Source of the DNA: CALBPI01 sp045110335
Lineage (GTDB): Bacteria; Pseudomonadota; Gammaproteobacteria; Steroidobacterales; Woeseiaceae
Reading direction: 5' to 3'
Assembly (NCBI GenBank): GCA_045110335.1
Contig: JBGCGB010000032.1
Coordinates: 1 to 64,000, forward strand
DNA: 64,000 bases
In this document: piece by piece, positions 1 to 8,286 of the stretch
How the letters are laid out: the number at the start of each line of letters is the position of its first letter
How positions within the stretch are numbered: position 1 is the stretch's first letter
Position numbers and translations under genes: made by a program
Notes under the pieces: model-generated
Databases searched by the model: none
What the model was told of the DNA's origin: nothing
What the model saw: the letters and a program-made list of their open reading frames with translations, nothing else

Positions 1-209
1 CGCACTCATCGAGGATTCTGTGGTGTGGAATCTGCTAATTTTTGGGGTTATGTCACAGCTCAATTCAGGTAGGTATGCGTAAAAAATAACGTACTTAATA
101 GCTAGTAAACTTATAAAAAACAGTAACTAACGAACGCCTAAATAGCTATTAATGTGACAAATGGTTGGTGAACACAACTATTTTTCTGTGCGCTTTTTAC
201 AACACCAAG

Positions 210-237
210 TTGGCGTTTGACCACTGCGTGCTATGAT
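210..237 (+). promoter_or_regulatory. Candidate extended -10 sigma70 promoter of the TonB receptor
   Basis: TTGGCG at 210-215 and TATGAT at 232-237 are separated by 16 nt, with TGC directly before the -10 box (extended -10). The predicted transcript has a leader of about 130 nt before the ATG at 375. I see no recognisable riboswitch in the leader and nothing else interpretable in positions 1-209. Inferred from motif match only. Confidence 0.4.
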
Positions 238-374
238 CACGCCACTCATTCGGAAGTCGAATGTGTGGATGGGCTGTCTGGAAAGCAATAATTATAAGGT
301 AGCTTGCTACCGCCATACTGCTGATCACATACCCAATCTTGTATCGAAAAGAAACGTTACCTCAGGAGGAATTC

Positions 375-3101
375 ATGAGTAACACCATGCTACGTCGCGC
401 AGTCCGCACGGCACTGGCCGCCGGCGCTGTCGCTGGTCTGGCGCAGTCGCCTGCCGCTTTTGCGCAGTCATCAGAAGATGACGTTAAGGATCTGGGCGAA
501 ACCCAGGTTACCGGTTCGCGTTTATCGCGCGCCGACATCGAAACCGCCCAGCCGATCACCGTGATCGACCGCGAAGACATCAATTTGTCTGGTGACACCT
601 CGGTTGCAGAAGTTCTGCAAACCAGTGTTTTCAACAGCTTTGGTTCTTTCCGCGCGACATCAGGTTTCGGTAACGGTCAGGCATCTGTCAATGAAGTCAG
701 CTTACGGGGCCTAGGCTCTAACCGTACGCTGGTCTTGCTGGACGGCCGTCGTATTTCTGCGACTGGTGGTTCTGGTGGCGCTGCCCAAAACTTGAACCAG
801 ATTCCTCTGGCTGTTGTCGACCGCATCGAGATCCTGCGTGACGGCGCGTCCGCTATTTATGGTTCGGATGCGATCGGTGGTGTTATCAACATCATCACTC
901 GTCGTGACTACGACGGCATCAACATGACGTATCAACAAACGGCACCAAGCGACGGTGGCGATGTCACCCAAGCAACAGCAACCGTTGGTGTTAGCTCAGC
1001 GAAAGGTAATATTTATTTCTCACTGTCTAGTGTCACTCAACGGCCTCAGTACTACCGCGATCTGGATTATGCAGCTATCGCACCTGAATCCGGTGGCATC
1101 ACGTCATTCGGTCTTCCAGCAACGGCTGTTGGGCCGAGCGGTACTTTCCTGGATCCGCGTTGCCCAGGTAACATCGGTGATTCGGCTGAGTTCCCGAACT
1201 CTTACTCGTGGGGCTTTGACGATAGCCCGAATGGTTTCTTTATTGGCGATCAAGGTCCAAACGGCGAAGCACCGATTCGTTGCGGCTATAACTTCGCAGC
1301 GGATGTTCAGTCTGTGCCGCGCGTGCGCGACGTCAGTGCTTTGATCAAAGGTAACTACGAGCTGACACCAAACTTGCGTCTCAATACCAAGGTCCTCGTT
1401 TCCAAATTGAACTCGGATACGCGTTTCGCTGGAACACCTGTTACGACGCCTTTCCCAGTAATGCCGGGATTCTTGGCAGATGGTTCGATTAACCCGACCA
1501 ACCCTTACTTGTTGTTCGGCTTAACGGATCCCGAAGACTTTACGCTGAGCCTTCGTACCGTAGCGAACGGCACCCGTGATAGCACCATTGATGAGCAAAT
1601 CATTGATATCAACTTCGGACTCGAAGGCGATACAGACTGGTTCAATGGCAGCTTCCAATGGCAAGCAAACGCACAATTTAACCGTAACCAAACGTTTGTT
1701 AGCACATTCAACTTGGTGAACAAAGAAGTTCTGCAAAACTTGCTCGACGACGGCCTGCTGGATATCTTCAATGTCACACCGCAAGGCTTGGACGAAGACG
1801 TACAGCGTCAGGCGAACCACACAGGTACGTACAACGCAGACATTCACCGCTTGACGGTCGATGTACTAGCTCGTTTTGACCTTGGTGAATTACCTGCTGG
1901 TCCAGTTTCATGGGCATGGGGCTTAGAGTACAACGATACTGATTTCGATCAGGTCAATGACGTTGAATCTAACCGTGGAGTCATCGCCGGTTCATCTGGT
2001 GGCGACAACATCTTCGTAGGTCGCGTCAACTACTCGGCTTTCTTCGAAGCGGCTATCCCCGTTCTTGATAATCTTGATGCAACGATCGCTGGTCGCTATG
2101 AGACCTACAACGATCCGGGCATCGGTGGCGACTTCACGCCACAGCTTGGTTTGGCGTGGCGCCCACTCGAGAACCTCTTGGTTCGCGCTTCGTACGGCGA
2201 AGGTTTCCGTGCACCGGCATTCGACGAATTGTATGGCAACATCTCCGAAGGCTTCCCAGCTGGAGTTGACTTCTACGGTGCGGAGCTCGGCGTCTCTTCT
2301 GCAGTCTCTACGCAGTATCGGGCGTTGACCGGTGGTAACCCAGAGTTGCAACCGGAATTCTCGAAATCTTGGACATTCGGCGTGGTGTATTCACCGGTTG
2401 AAGGTCTAGATATCGACGTTAGCTTCTATCACATCGAGTTTGAAAACTTCGTCACGACGAACACGCTGGCTCGTGAGTTCAACCAGGACTTCCAGAACAA
2501 CTGTACGGTTGATGCTAATGACGTGGCTACCTGTAACCCGTTCAGCGCTTACGTTGGTGGCACTAACATCACGCGTAATGCTGACGGTTCAGTAAATACC
2601 ATCTCGTTGCAACAAAACAACTTCGAAGGTGTTTCAACGGAAGGTATTGATTTCAGCGTCGAATACAACCTGTCAACAGATGCTTGGGGTGACTTCGTGT
2701 TTGCAGTGGAAGCTGCGAAAGTGCTGAATTATGAGCAACAGATCTTCGCTGACGATGATGTGGCAGATTTGGCAGGCCTGATGGGTGTACCTGATCTTCG
2801 TATCAACCCGCGTGTCAGCTGGAGCTACGGTAACTTCAACGTTACGACGCTCGGCCGCTACATAAGTGGTCAGGAAGAACTTGCTGGTACCGTCCTTCAA
2901 ACAGCTGCAAGCCATACCGAAATCGATCTTCAAGTCGGCTACACGCTGCCTTGGGATGCAACGGTAACGGTAGGTGCTCAGAACTTGTTTGACGAAGAGC
3001 CTGAATTGAATGCCGACTTCTACGGTTGGGAACCATTCGACTTCACGCTCTACAACACCTTAGGACGCGTCCCGTACATCCGTTACGAGCAAAACTTCTA
3101 A
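375..3101 (+). CDS. TonB-dependent outer-membrane receptor
   Basis: Outer-membrane active transporter of the TonB-dependent receptor family, which imports large or scarce solutes using energy from TonB-ExbBD. The 908-residue product has an N-terminal signal peptide ending near AAFAQ, a plug domain (about residues 45-170, with the SLRGLGSNRTLVLLDGRR segment) and a long 22-strand barrel ending in a C-terminal Phe, the usual beta-barrel assembly signal. I chose ATG 375 because AGGAGG lies 5 nt upstream; an in-frame start at 339 would precede the signal peptide. The substrate cannot be read from sequence. Monocistronic: its own promoter lies upstream and a strong terminator follows. Confidence 0.9.
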   Translation: MSNTMLRRAVRTALAAGAVAGLAQSPAAFAQSSEDDVKDLGETQVTGSRLSRADIETAQPITVIDREDINLSGDTSVAEVLQTSVFNSFGSFRATSGFGNGQASVNEVSLRGLGSNRTLVLLDGRRISATGGSGGAAQNLNQIPLAVVDRIEILRDGASAIYGSDAIGGVINIITRRDYDGINMTYQQTAPSDGGDVTQATATVGVSSAKGNIYFSLSSVTQRPQYYRDLDYAAIAPESGGITSFGLPATAVGPSGTFLDPRCPGNIGDSAEFPNSYSWGFDDSPNGFFIGDQGPNGEAPIRCGYNFAADVQSVPRVRDVSALIKGNYELTPNLRLNTKVLVSKLNSDTRFAGTPVTTPFPVMPGFLADGSINPTNPYLLFGLTDPEDFTLSLRTVANGTRDSTIDEQIIDINFGLEGDTDWFNGSFQWQANAQFNRNQTFVSTFNLVNKEVLQNLLDDGLLDIFNVTPQGLDEDVQRQANHTGTYNADIHRLTVDVLARFDLGELPAGPVSWAWGLEYNDTDFDQVNDVESNRGVIAGSSGGDNIFVGRVNYSAFFEAAIPVLDNLDATIAGRYETYNDPGIGGDFTPQLGLAWRPLENLLVRASYGEGFRAPAFDELYGNISEGFPAGVDFYGAELGVSSAVSTQYRALTGGNPELQPEFSKSWTFGVVYSPVEGLDIDVSFYHIEFENFVTTNTLAREFNQDFQNNCTVDANDVATCNPFSAYVGGTNITRNADGSVNTISLQQNNFEGVSTEGIDFSVEYNLSTDAWGDFVFAVEAAKVLNYEQQIFADDDVADLAGLMGVPDLRINPRVSWSYGNFNVTTLGRYISGQEELAGTVLQTAASHTEIDLQVGYTLPWDATVTVGAQNLFDEEPELNADFYGWEPFDFTLYNTLGRVPYIRYEQNF

Positions 3102-3127
3102 GCAGTTGGTTGCCTAAAGCAACGAAG

Positions 3128-3155
3128 AAGCGGGCCTCCGGGCCCGCTTTTTTTT
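3128..3155 (+). terminator. Rho-independent terminator after the TonB receptor
   Basis: A 9-bp perfect stem (AAGCGGGCC / GGCCCGCTT, 3128-3136 with 3141-3149) with a 4-nt loop runs into a tract of eight T residues (3148-3155). It lies about 25 nt after the receptor stop codon. This is the clearest intrinsic terminator in the window. Confidence 0.9.
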
Positions 3156-3220
3156 GCCTGGGAGAAACTGTCGCCGCAACTGAGCTCTAGTTATAATGTT
3201 TGAAATCAAAGGATGGCAAA

Positions 3221-3877
3221 ATGACTAGTCTCAACATTCAGTATTTGTTCTCAACACCTATGGCTGCGATTGAGTACGAACGCGCTACGGATCTTAATAT
3301 TGCACTAAAGCGACGAATCCTAACGATGGAAGCTGCTGGAGATAAGTATCGTGACGCAACGGTGCGAGCGAGCCAAGGCGGCCCGCTATTTGAGAGCCAT
3401 TTCGATCTCTTCAAGCTGCCCGATGCGGAATTTCAGGAAGTCGGCCAGTTTTGTCACCGTGCGTTGAGCAGCCTATTGGCACAGGTCAGCGATATAGACC
3501 GCGCCATGTTTGAAAAACTCAGCTTTCACTATGACGCTTGGTTTCATGTCTCTCGCAAACATGCATTTCAAGGTACTCACAATCACCAGAACGCAAGCTG
3601 GTCCGGCATTTATTGCGTCGACCCTGGTGATGCAATCCCGGACCAGCCACTCAGCGGTGTTGTGCGGTTTTACGACCCACGCTCCAATATCTTCATGTAT
3701 GCCGATGCCGGCAACGAACATCTTAAGGACACGATAAAACACACCTGCTTTGATTTAACGCATAAAGCCGGCCGTTTGATGTTGTTCCCATCCTATTTGC
3801 TGCACGAAATCTTCCCCTATTTTGGCGAAAAACCGCGCATTGTTATCGCATTCAATTGCAGCGTTCGACCCGTTTAG
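3221..3877 (+). CDS. Putative 2OG-Fe(II) oxygenase (TIGR02466-like)
   Basis: Probable non-haem iron, 2-oxoglutarate-dependent dioxygenase of the family with a THNHQNASWSGIYCV-type centre. The 218-aa protein shows the early His-rich turn (THNH, about residue 126), a following FYDP segment, and a distal LLHEIFPYFGEKPRIVIAFN block that would supply the last His ligand and the Arg for 2-oxoglutarate. Start ATG 3221 is chosen for AAAGGA 7 nt upstream; a TTG at 3200 is possible. The substrate is unknown. Such oxygenases often sit beside TonB receptors in gammaproteobacteria, as here, but the terminator between them means they are not obviously cotranscribed. It converges with the FleQ-like gene, 20 nt away. 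Confidence 0.65.
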   Translation: MTSLNIQYLFSTPMAAIEYERATDLNIALKRRILTMEAAGDKYRDATVRASQGGPLFESHFDLFKLPDAEFQEVGQFCHRALSSLLAQVSDIDRAMFEKLSFHYDAWFHVSRKHAFQGTHNHQNASWSGIYCVDPGDAIPDQPLSGVVRFYDPRSNIFMYADAGNEHLKDTIKHTCFDLTHKAGRLMLFPSYLLHEIFPYFGEKPRIVIAFNCSVRPV

Positions 3878-3897
3878 CGATAGCGGTACCGTACCCG

Positions 3898-4983
3898 CTA
3901 AAGACCAAAGCGTTTGATCTTCTCGACCAGCGTGGTTCGTTGCACGCCCAACAGCTTCGCTGCTTTGGCAACCACACCTTCGCTTTGAGCCAGAGCATCG
4001 GCAATGATCTCACGTTCAACCGTTGCGATATGCGCTTTCAAATCGACACCCTCATCCGGCAAGATAATATCAACGGCTTTCGTCAGCTCAGCGGGTAAAG
4101 CCGACGCTGATTGCTCCGGCGGTAGCCCACTAATCTCAATCGGTAAATCGCGCGGGTAAATAGTGCCATGCGGCTTTAGCACAGCGAGCCGCTCAACCAC
4201 GTTACTCAACTCCCGAACATTTCCGGGCCAGGCGTAACCACACAAAAGCGTCAATGCGTCCGGACTGAACTCCACCTCAACATCGTGTTTTCGCTTAACT
4301 CGCTGCACCATTTCGTTAACCAAAGGCACAACGTCATCGGGACGATCTCGCAAGGGCGGTAATTCGATGTCGACCACATTGAGTCGATAATAGAGATCTT
4401 CCCTGAACAATCCGTCTTCGATGCGTTGCTGCAAATCACGATGCGTCGCCGTGACAATTCGAACATCGATCGCAATACTGCTTATACCGCCAACTCTCTC
4501 GATCACTTTTTCTTGCAGGACCCGGAGCAACTTGACCTGCATGGCCGGTGGCATGTCACCAATCTCGTCCAGAAATAATGTGCCGCCATCGGCCTGCTCA
4601 AACCTTCCAACACGTCTAGCAGAGGCGCCTGTAAACGCCCCCTTCTCGTGGCCGAAAAGCTCGCTTTCCAGCAAATCATCCGGTATCGCTCCGCAGTTAA
4701 CAGCAACGAAAGGTCCGCTACGCTCGGAAGCCAGATGGATTTGACTGGCAACGACCTCTTTACCGGTACCGGACTCTCCGGAAATCAGCACGGATGCCGC
4801 GGACGGGCCAACTCGTGATATCACACCACGTACATGCGCCGTTTGTTCACTTTCTCCAATGAGTTGACTGTGCTCCGACTCATCGGCAGCCGGCTGTGCA
4901 GCCAACGTCGTTAACAGATCACCCAACTTTTCGAGTTGAATCGGCCAACTCAGGGTCAATCGTTTTTGTCTGTTCGTCGCCAT
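3898..4983 (-). CDS. FleQ-like sigma54 activator, AAA+ and HTH part (split gene)
   Basis: Central AAA+ and C-terminal Fis-type HTH domains of a FleQ/FlrA-family enhancer-binding protein. Visible: Walker A GESGTGKE, the sigma54-contacting GAFTGA loop, Walker B LFLDEIGD, arginine-finger region FREDLYYRLNV, and the HTH tail AKLLGVQRTTLVEKIKRFG. The FleQ N-terminal domain lies in another reading frame directly upstream (4994-5251). ATG 4983 has AGGA 8 nt upstream, and this AGGA overlaps the stop region of the upstream ORF, so coupled translation is possible; TTG 5007 is an alternative. A +1 shift near the GGG at about 4999-5001 would restore one continuous FleQ. It is a paralogue of fleQ at 30504-31850. 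The split is either a mutation, a sequencing error or a real two-cistron arrangement. Confidence 0.8.
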   Translation of the reverse strand: MATNRQKRLTLSWPIQLEKLGDLLTTLAAQPAADESEHSQLIGESEQTAHVRGVISRVGPSAASVLISGESGTGKEVVASQIHLASERSGPFVAVNCGAIPDDLLESELFGHEKGAFTGASARRVGRFEQADGGTLFLDEIGDMPPAMQVKLLRVLQEKVIERVGGISSIAIDVRIVTATHRDLQQRIEDGLFREDLYYRLNVVDIELPPLRDRPDDVVPLVNEMVQRVKRKHDVEVEFSPDALTLLCGYAWPGNVRELSNVVERLAVLKPHGTIYPRDLPIEISGLPPEQSASALPAELTKAVDIILPDEGVDLKAHIATVEREIIADALAQSEGVVAKAAKLLGVQRTTLVEKIKRFGL

Positions 4984-4993
4984 CCGGACAATC

Positions 4994-5251
4994 CTAACCC
5001 TGCTCAATGACGACGACTGGTACGCCCGGATATCGCATTTCTATGTCTTCGCATAGTGCATCCGCATCTTCGACAGAAAGGCCATTGCCAATAAAAATTG
5101 CATGCAACGGTTGCCTTGCGGCCTCAGTCAGCCAGTCGGCCGGGACGGCGACTTTGACGTTCGGTGTATCCAAGAACTCGATCATCCCCTTCAATGCTCC
5201 GGCCCGTTCTGAGTCGATATCAATGATTAGGATAGCGTTACTTTCAACCAA
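4994..5251 (-). CDS. FleQ-type N-terminal receiver-like domain (split gene)
   Basis: A short ORF resembling the atypical receiver domain at the start of FleQ, which lacks phosphorylation chemistry and takes part in dimerisation and FleN contact in Pseudomonas. The beta-strand segments AILIIDIDSERAGAL and GVPVVVIEQ are visible. A TTG at 5251 gives an N-terminus (MVESNAILIID) that matches the length and position of FleQ starts; the open frame itself extends up to 5311. It ends with TAG at 4994-4996, 10 nt before the ATG of the AAA+ part in the next frame. Without the downstream part it has no DNA-binding or ATPase function. Confidence 0.6.
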   Translation of the reverse strand: MVESNAILIIDIDSERAGALKGMIEFLDTPNVKVAVPADWLTEAARQPLHAIFIGNGLSVEDADALCEDIEMRYPGVPVVVIEQG

Positions 5252-5302
5252 CAGTATTGTCCCTAATTCATGGTTCAGTGTGCCGCACAGCATCCCTGTT
5301 AT

Positions 5303-5318
5303 TCCCGTCATGACGGGA
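5303..5318. repeat. Perfect 16-bp palindrome TCCCGTCATGACGGGA
   Basis: A perfect dyad in the intergenic region between the divergent FleQ-like gene and the degenerate GGDEF gene. Position and symmetry suit a dimeric regulator operator. It does not match the CRP consensus. Confidence 0.5.
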
Positions 5319-5325
5319 GTTACAA

Positions 5326-5362
5326 CATGCTAAAGCGACCATCTACCGAAGACTTTAGCATG
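5326..5362. repeat. 10-bp inverted repeat CATGCTAAAG / CTTTAGCATG
   Basis: Two perfect 10-bp arms (5326-5335 and 5353-5362) flank a 17-nt spacer, upstream of the sigma28-like element at 5380-5406. This could be an operator pair, or a hairpin in any transcript crossing it. No T-tract follows, so it is not a terminator. Confidence 0.5.
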
Positions 5363-5379
5363 CCCCCAGCGATCAGGCA

Positions 5380-5406
5380 TCAAGGACTTTTGCTTTCCGA
5401 CGCTAA
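5380..5406 (+). promoter_or_regulatory. Candidate sigma28 (FliA) promoter of the degenerate GGDEF gene
   Basis: TCAAGGAC (5380-5387), 11 nt, GACGCTAA (5399-5406). The -35 resembles TCAAGTTT at fliC and the -10 differs by one base from GCCGCTAA at flgM. The ATG lies 32 nt downstream. Confidence 0.45.
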
Positions 5407-5438
5407 ATACGCTGGAGTCGGAAATCGCTGGTTATGTT

Positions 5439-6509
5439 ATGAATCTATTCTCGAAGCTCTTTGGATCTGCTTTGCCCGCCGAGCAGGCAGCACGATATCA
5501 ACTAACGAGTCATTCGGACCTATTGGATGAAAGTCTCGATACGGTCGCGAGCCTGTTGCGTGGCATGGGCGAGTTCGATGTACCTCTTGAGGAGGAAGAT
5601 CCACGGTTTCATGATCTTTGTCTGCAATATGCCCGGCATGTCACACACGGTGAAGCCATTATTGATGAGGGCATTCCCGCCTCAGACGACGGGACCCGCG
5701 AGTGGGCGCTTGTGCGGGCTTTTTTTATGGGTCGCAGGCAACAGGAAAGTGAATTCGTGCAACAGCGAATTAGAAACTTTCGCATTGTCGTCGAAGACTT
5801 GGTCGGCGGTCTCCGAAAGGTAGCGGAAGGCGAAATCACGACAGAAACCAATGTGGTCCAAGGCTTGCAACAGGTCGAGCATGCCGCAGAACATGGCGAC
5901 GTGCGATTGATTCGGCAATCGATAAAAGCTGCTGTACGAGAAATTGGTGAAGTGTTTGCCGAGCAACGACATGTACTGGAATCGCAAATCGCACATGCCA
6001 ACCTGCAGATGCAACAGATACAGGAAGAGTTGAGCCACCATCATGACTTTCTAAATCGAGACGCATTAACGAATACGTACAATAAGGCGGGGCTTGAAAT
6101 CGCGCTTCATCACACGGTCAACATGAATTTTGTGCTTAGGAAGCCTGTCACCCTGGCGCTCATCGAAATCACTAACCTCTCCGAGATACAGGATCGCTTT
6201 GGCGGATCCGCCGCCGACGACGTAATTCGCAATATTGCCGATTGCCTCATCAGGTCATTCGTCCGTCGCAGCGATATTATTGCACGCATCGGCGAAGGCA
6301 CTTTTGGCGTACTCCTGGTCGACATCACCACAGAGCTCGCGGATGAGAAAGTCGCAGCCGCCTTAAAAATGATCGCTGAAACGGTGCAAATCCCGTATTC
6401 GGGGGAACAGTCACTCGTCACTTGTCAGGCGGCATTGGTCGATTTGAAACCAGCCGATAGCGGCGAGTCTTTCCTGGCCGCCGCTCATCGCAAACTTGCA
6501 AGCCTTTAG
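5439..6509 (+). CDS. Degenerate GGDEF-domain protein
   Basis: A 356-residue cytosolic protein. Residues 1-195 are mostly helical and include a coiled-coil-like stretch (about 165-205); residues 205-350 follow the GGDEF fold, starting with DALTNTYNKAGLE. The signature loop reads GEGTF (285-289) instead of GGDEF/GGEEF, and the upstream I-site RxxD appears as RRSD (276-279), so diguanylate cyclase activity is unlikely while cyclic-di-GMP binding at the I-site is conceivable. No membrane segment. It sits between the FleQ-like gene and pomAB, has its own candidate sigma28 promoter, and may be a cyclic-di-GMP effector for motility (inference). Confidence 0.75.
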   Translation: MNLFSKLFGSALPAEQAARYQLTSHSDLLDESLDTVASLLRGMGEFDVPLEEEDPRFHDLCLQYARHVTHGEAIIDEGIPASDDGTREWALVRAFFMGRRQQESEFVQQRIRNFRIVVEDLVGGLRKVAEGEITTETNVVQGLQQVEHAAEHGDVRLIRQSIKAAVREIGEVFAEQRHVLESQIAHANLQMQQIQEELSHHHDFLNRDALTNTYNKAGLEIALHHTVNMNFVLRKPVTLALIEITNLSEIQDRFGGSAADDVIRNIADCLIRSFVRRSDIIARIGEGTFGVLLVDITTELADEKVAAALKMIAETVQIPYSGEQSLVTCQAALVDLKPADSGESFLAAAHRKLASL

Positions 6510-6544
6510 ACCTACTCGCTGGGCGAGATTGTGACAAAACCCAC

Positions 6545-6571
6545 TAAAGTGTCTGAAAGCTCAGCCGCTAC
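6545..6571 (+). promoter_or_regulatory. Sigma28 (FliA) promoter of pomAB
   Basis: TAAAGTGT (6545-6552), 11 nt, GCCGCTAC (6564-6571): close match to the FliA consensus with exact spacing, 73 nt before the pomA start. It places the stator genes in the late flagellar class. Confidence 0.8.
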
Positions 6572-6643
6572 ACGTAATAGCTGCGGGCGATAGGATCGGA
6601 CCGACAGCACGCCAGTGCAATCACTTAAACGGAGGGGCAACAG

Positions 6644-7405
6644 TTGGATCTCGCAACCCTGATCGGCCTAATCGGCGCCTTTGCCGTTATTTTTGCATCC
6701 ATTTTTATGGGTGGTTCAGTGAGCACATTCATCAACGGACCCTCGTTGACCGTAGTGTTCGCGGGCACCTTTATGGTCGTGATGATGAAGTTCAGTTTGA
6801 AGCAATTCCTTCGTGCGACATCAGTGGCCGCCAAGGCGTTCATGTTCAAGCTTGCCACGCCCCAAGAGCTTATTGAGAAATCGGTAGAACTCGCCAAGGC
6901 CGCACGCCAAGGCGGTATTTTGGCGCTCGAAGAAGCAGAGATAGACGACGAGTTCATGCAAACAGGTGTCAATCTTTTGATCGACGGGCATCAACCGGAC
7001 ATCGTCCGTGACATGCTAGTCAAAGACATGCAACTAACGCTACAACGGCACTCCGAAGGTCAGAACATATTCAAAGCGATCGGTGATGTAGGGCCGGCTA
7101 TGGGCATGATTGGTACCTTAATCGGACTCGTGCAAATGCTATCCAACATGGACGACCCCAAACAAATTGGCCCGGCTATGGCCGTGGCGTTGCTGACGAC
7201 TTTGTACGGCGCTATTTTAGCGAACATGTTCGCCTTGCCGGTTGCAGACAAACTCGCCCTTCGCAGTGGCGAAGAGAAAGATCGTAAGAAACTGGTCATC
7301 GATGCTTTGTTGTCGATCCAAGAAGGTCAAAACCCGCGTGTCATTTCCAGCATGCTGGAAGCGTACTTACCGAAATCTGCGAGACCTAAAGAAGAAGAGG
7401 CGTAG
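6644..7405 (+). CDS. pomA: Flagellar motor stator protein PomA/MotA
   Basis: Inner-membrane stator subunit that, with PomB, forms the ion channel driving flagellar rotation. At 253 aa it has the PomA length. It begins MDLATLIGLIGAFAV, has four hydrophobic segments (two near the N-terminus, two at about residues 145-205), and carries the conserved GDVGPAMGMIGTLIGLVQML and NMDDPKQIGPAMAVALLTT blocks. A TTG start at 6644 is chosen because GGAGGGG lies 6 nt upstream and the N-terminus then matches PomA exactly. pomB follows after 5 nt. PomA-type rather than MotA-type sequence suggests sodium coupling (inference from family). Confidence 0.93.
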   Translation: MDLATLIGLIGAFAVIFASIFMGGSVSTFINGPSLTVVFAGTFMVVMMKFSLKQFLRATSVAAKAFMFKLATPQELIEKSVELAKAARQGGILALEEAEIDDEFMQTGVNLLIDGHQPDIVRDMLVKDMQLTLQRHSEGQNIFKAIGDVGPAMGMIGTLIGLVQMLSNMDDPKQIGPAMAVALLTTLYGAILANMFALPVADKLALRSGEEKDRKKLVIDALLSIQEGQNPRVISSMLEAYLPKSARPKEEEA

Positions 7406-7410
7406 CAGAA

Positions 7411-8286
7411 ATGGACGACGAGGAAGTTGTCGCGGAAGAAGGCGGTGGGGTTCCGGCGTGGGTCATGACCTTCGCGGATCTGATGACACTGTTGATGTGC
7501 TTTTTCGTCCTACTACTGGCATTCTCGGAAATGGACGCCGCGAAATTCAAAGAGCTATCCGGATCGGTCAAGAAAGCTTTCGGTGTTCAATCAGAAATTG
7601 AAGCCCGAACAATTCCCAAGGGAACCAGTGTGATCGCACGGGAGTTTAGCCCCGGGACACCTCAACCCACACTCCTGAATGAAATCCGTCAGTTTACGAT
7701 TGACTCAAACAAGAATACGTTGGAATTTGACGAGTCGGACGACAACAAAAAAGAATTAGAAGAGGCGGCGAAAAGGATAAGAGATGCGCTAGCGGCGGAA
7801 ATCAGCGAAGGCGCTGTAGCTGTAGAGACCGATGAAGAACGCGTCATTATTCATATCTTGGAAAAAGCCTCATTCTCATCTGGCGATAATCGTGTGAGGA
7901 ATGATTTCAAACCAACCTTGGTCAAGATCAGTCGTCTGTTGGAAGATTCTACAGGCAACGTTGATGTCGCCGGGCACACAGACAATATACCAATTAGAAC
8001 ATCAAGGTTTCGGTCAAACTGGGAGCTCTCAACGAGCCGAGCAGTGTCCGTGGCCCACATCCTGCTCGAAAATAGCTCGCTCATTCGGCAGCGATTTACA
8101 GTAACTGGGCATGCTGAAACGAAACCGAGAAGCCCGAACGATACTGCAGAGGGTCGAGGTGCCAATCGACGCGTTGATATCCGAATTGTCATCGGCGAAG
8201 ACGATGTATCTGGCAACGTCCTGCAAGCCAGTGATGCGGATACCGCAACACAAATCAATGAAGAGGAAACTACGGATGAACTCTAA
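7411..8286 (+). CDS. pomB: Flagellar motor stator protein PomB/MotB
   Basis: Second stator subunit, anchoring PomA to peptidoglycan. The 291-aa protein has a short cytoplasmic tail, one membrane helix with the ion-binding Asp at residue 23 in VMTFADLMTLLMCFFVLLLA, a plug/linker with an FSEMDAAKFKEL segment typical of PomB, and a C-terminal OmpA-like domain (about 130-270, with VAGHTDNIPI and the NWELSTSRA block). The helix sequence is of the sodium-driven PomB kind. The gene overlaps the start of the downstream PilZ gene by 11 nt, indicating translational coupling. Confidence 0.93.
   Translation: MDDEEVVAEEGGGVPAWVMTFADLMTLLMCFFVLLLAFSEMDAAKFKELSGSVKKAFGVQSEIEARTIPKGTSVIAREFSPGTPQPTLLNEIRQFTIDSNKNTLEFDESDDNKKELEEAAKRIRDALAAEISEGAVAVETDEERVIIHILEKASFSSGDNRVRNDFKPTLVKISRLLEDSTGNVDVAGHTDNIPIRTSRFRSNWELSTSRAVSVAHILLENSSLIRQRFTVTGHAETKPRSPNDTAEGRGANRRVDIRIVIGEDDVSGNVLQASDADTATQINEEETTDEL

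Noticed and set aside
339..374. In-frame upstream start of the TonB receptor
   Set aside because: Would place residues before a complete signal peptide. ATG 375 has AGGAGG directly upstream.
8111..8275. N-terminal extension of the PilZ gene
   Set aside because: Lies wholly inside pomB in another frame. ATG 8276 has a ribosome site and the domain begins there.
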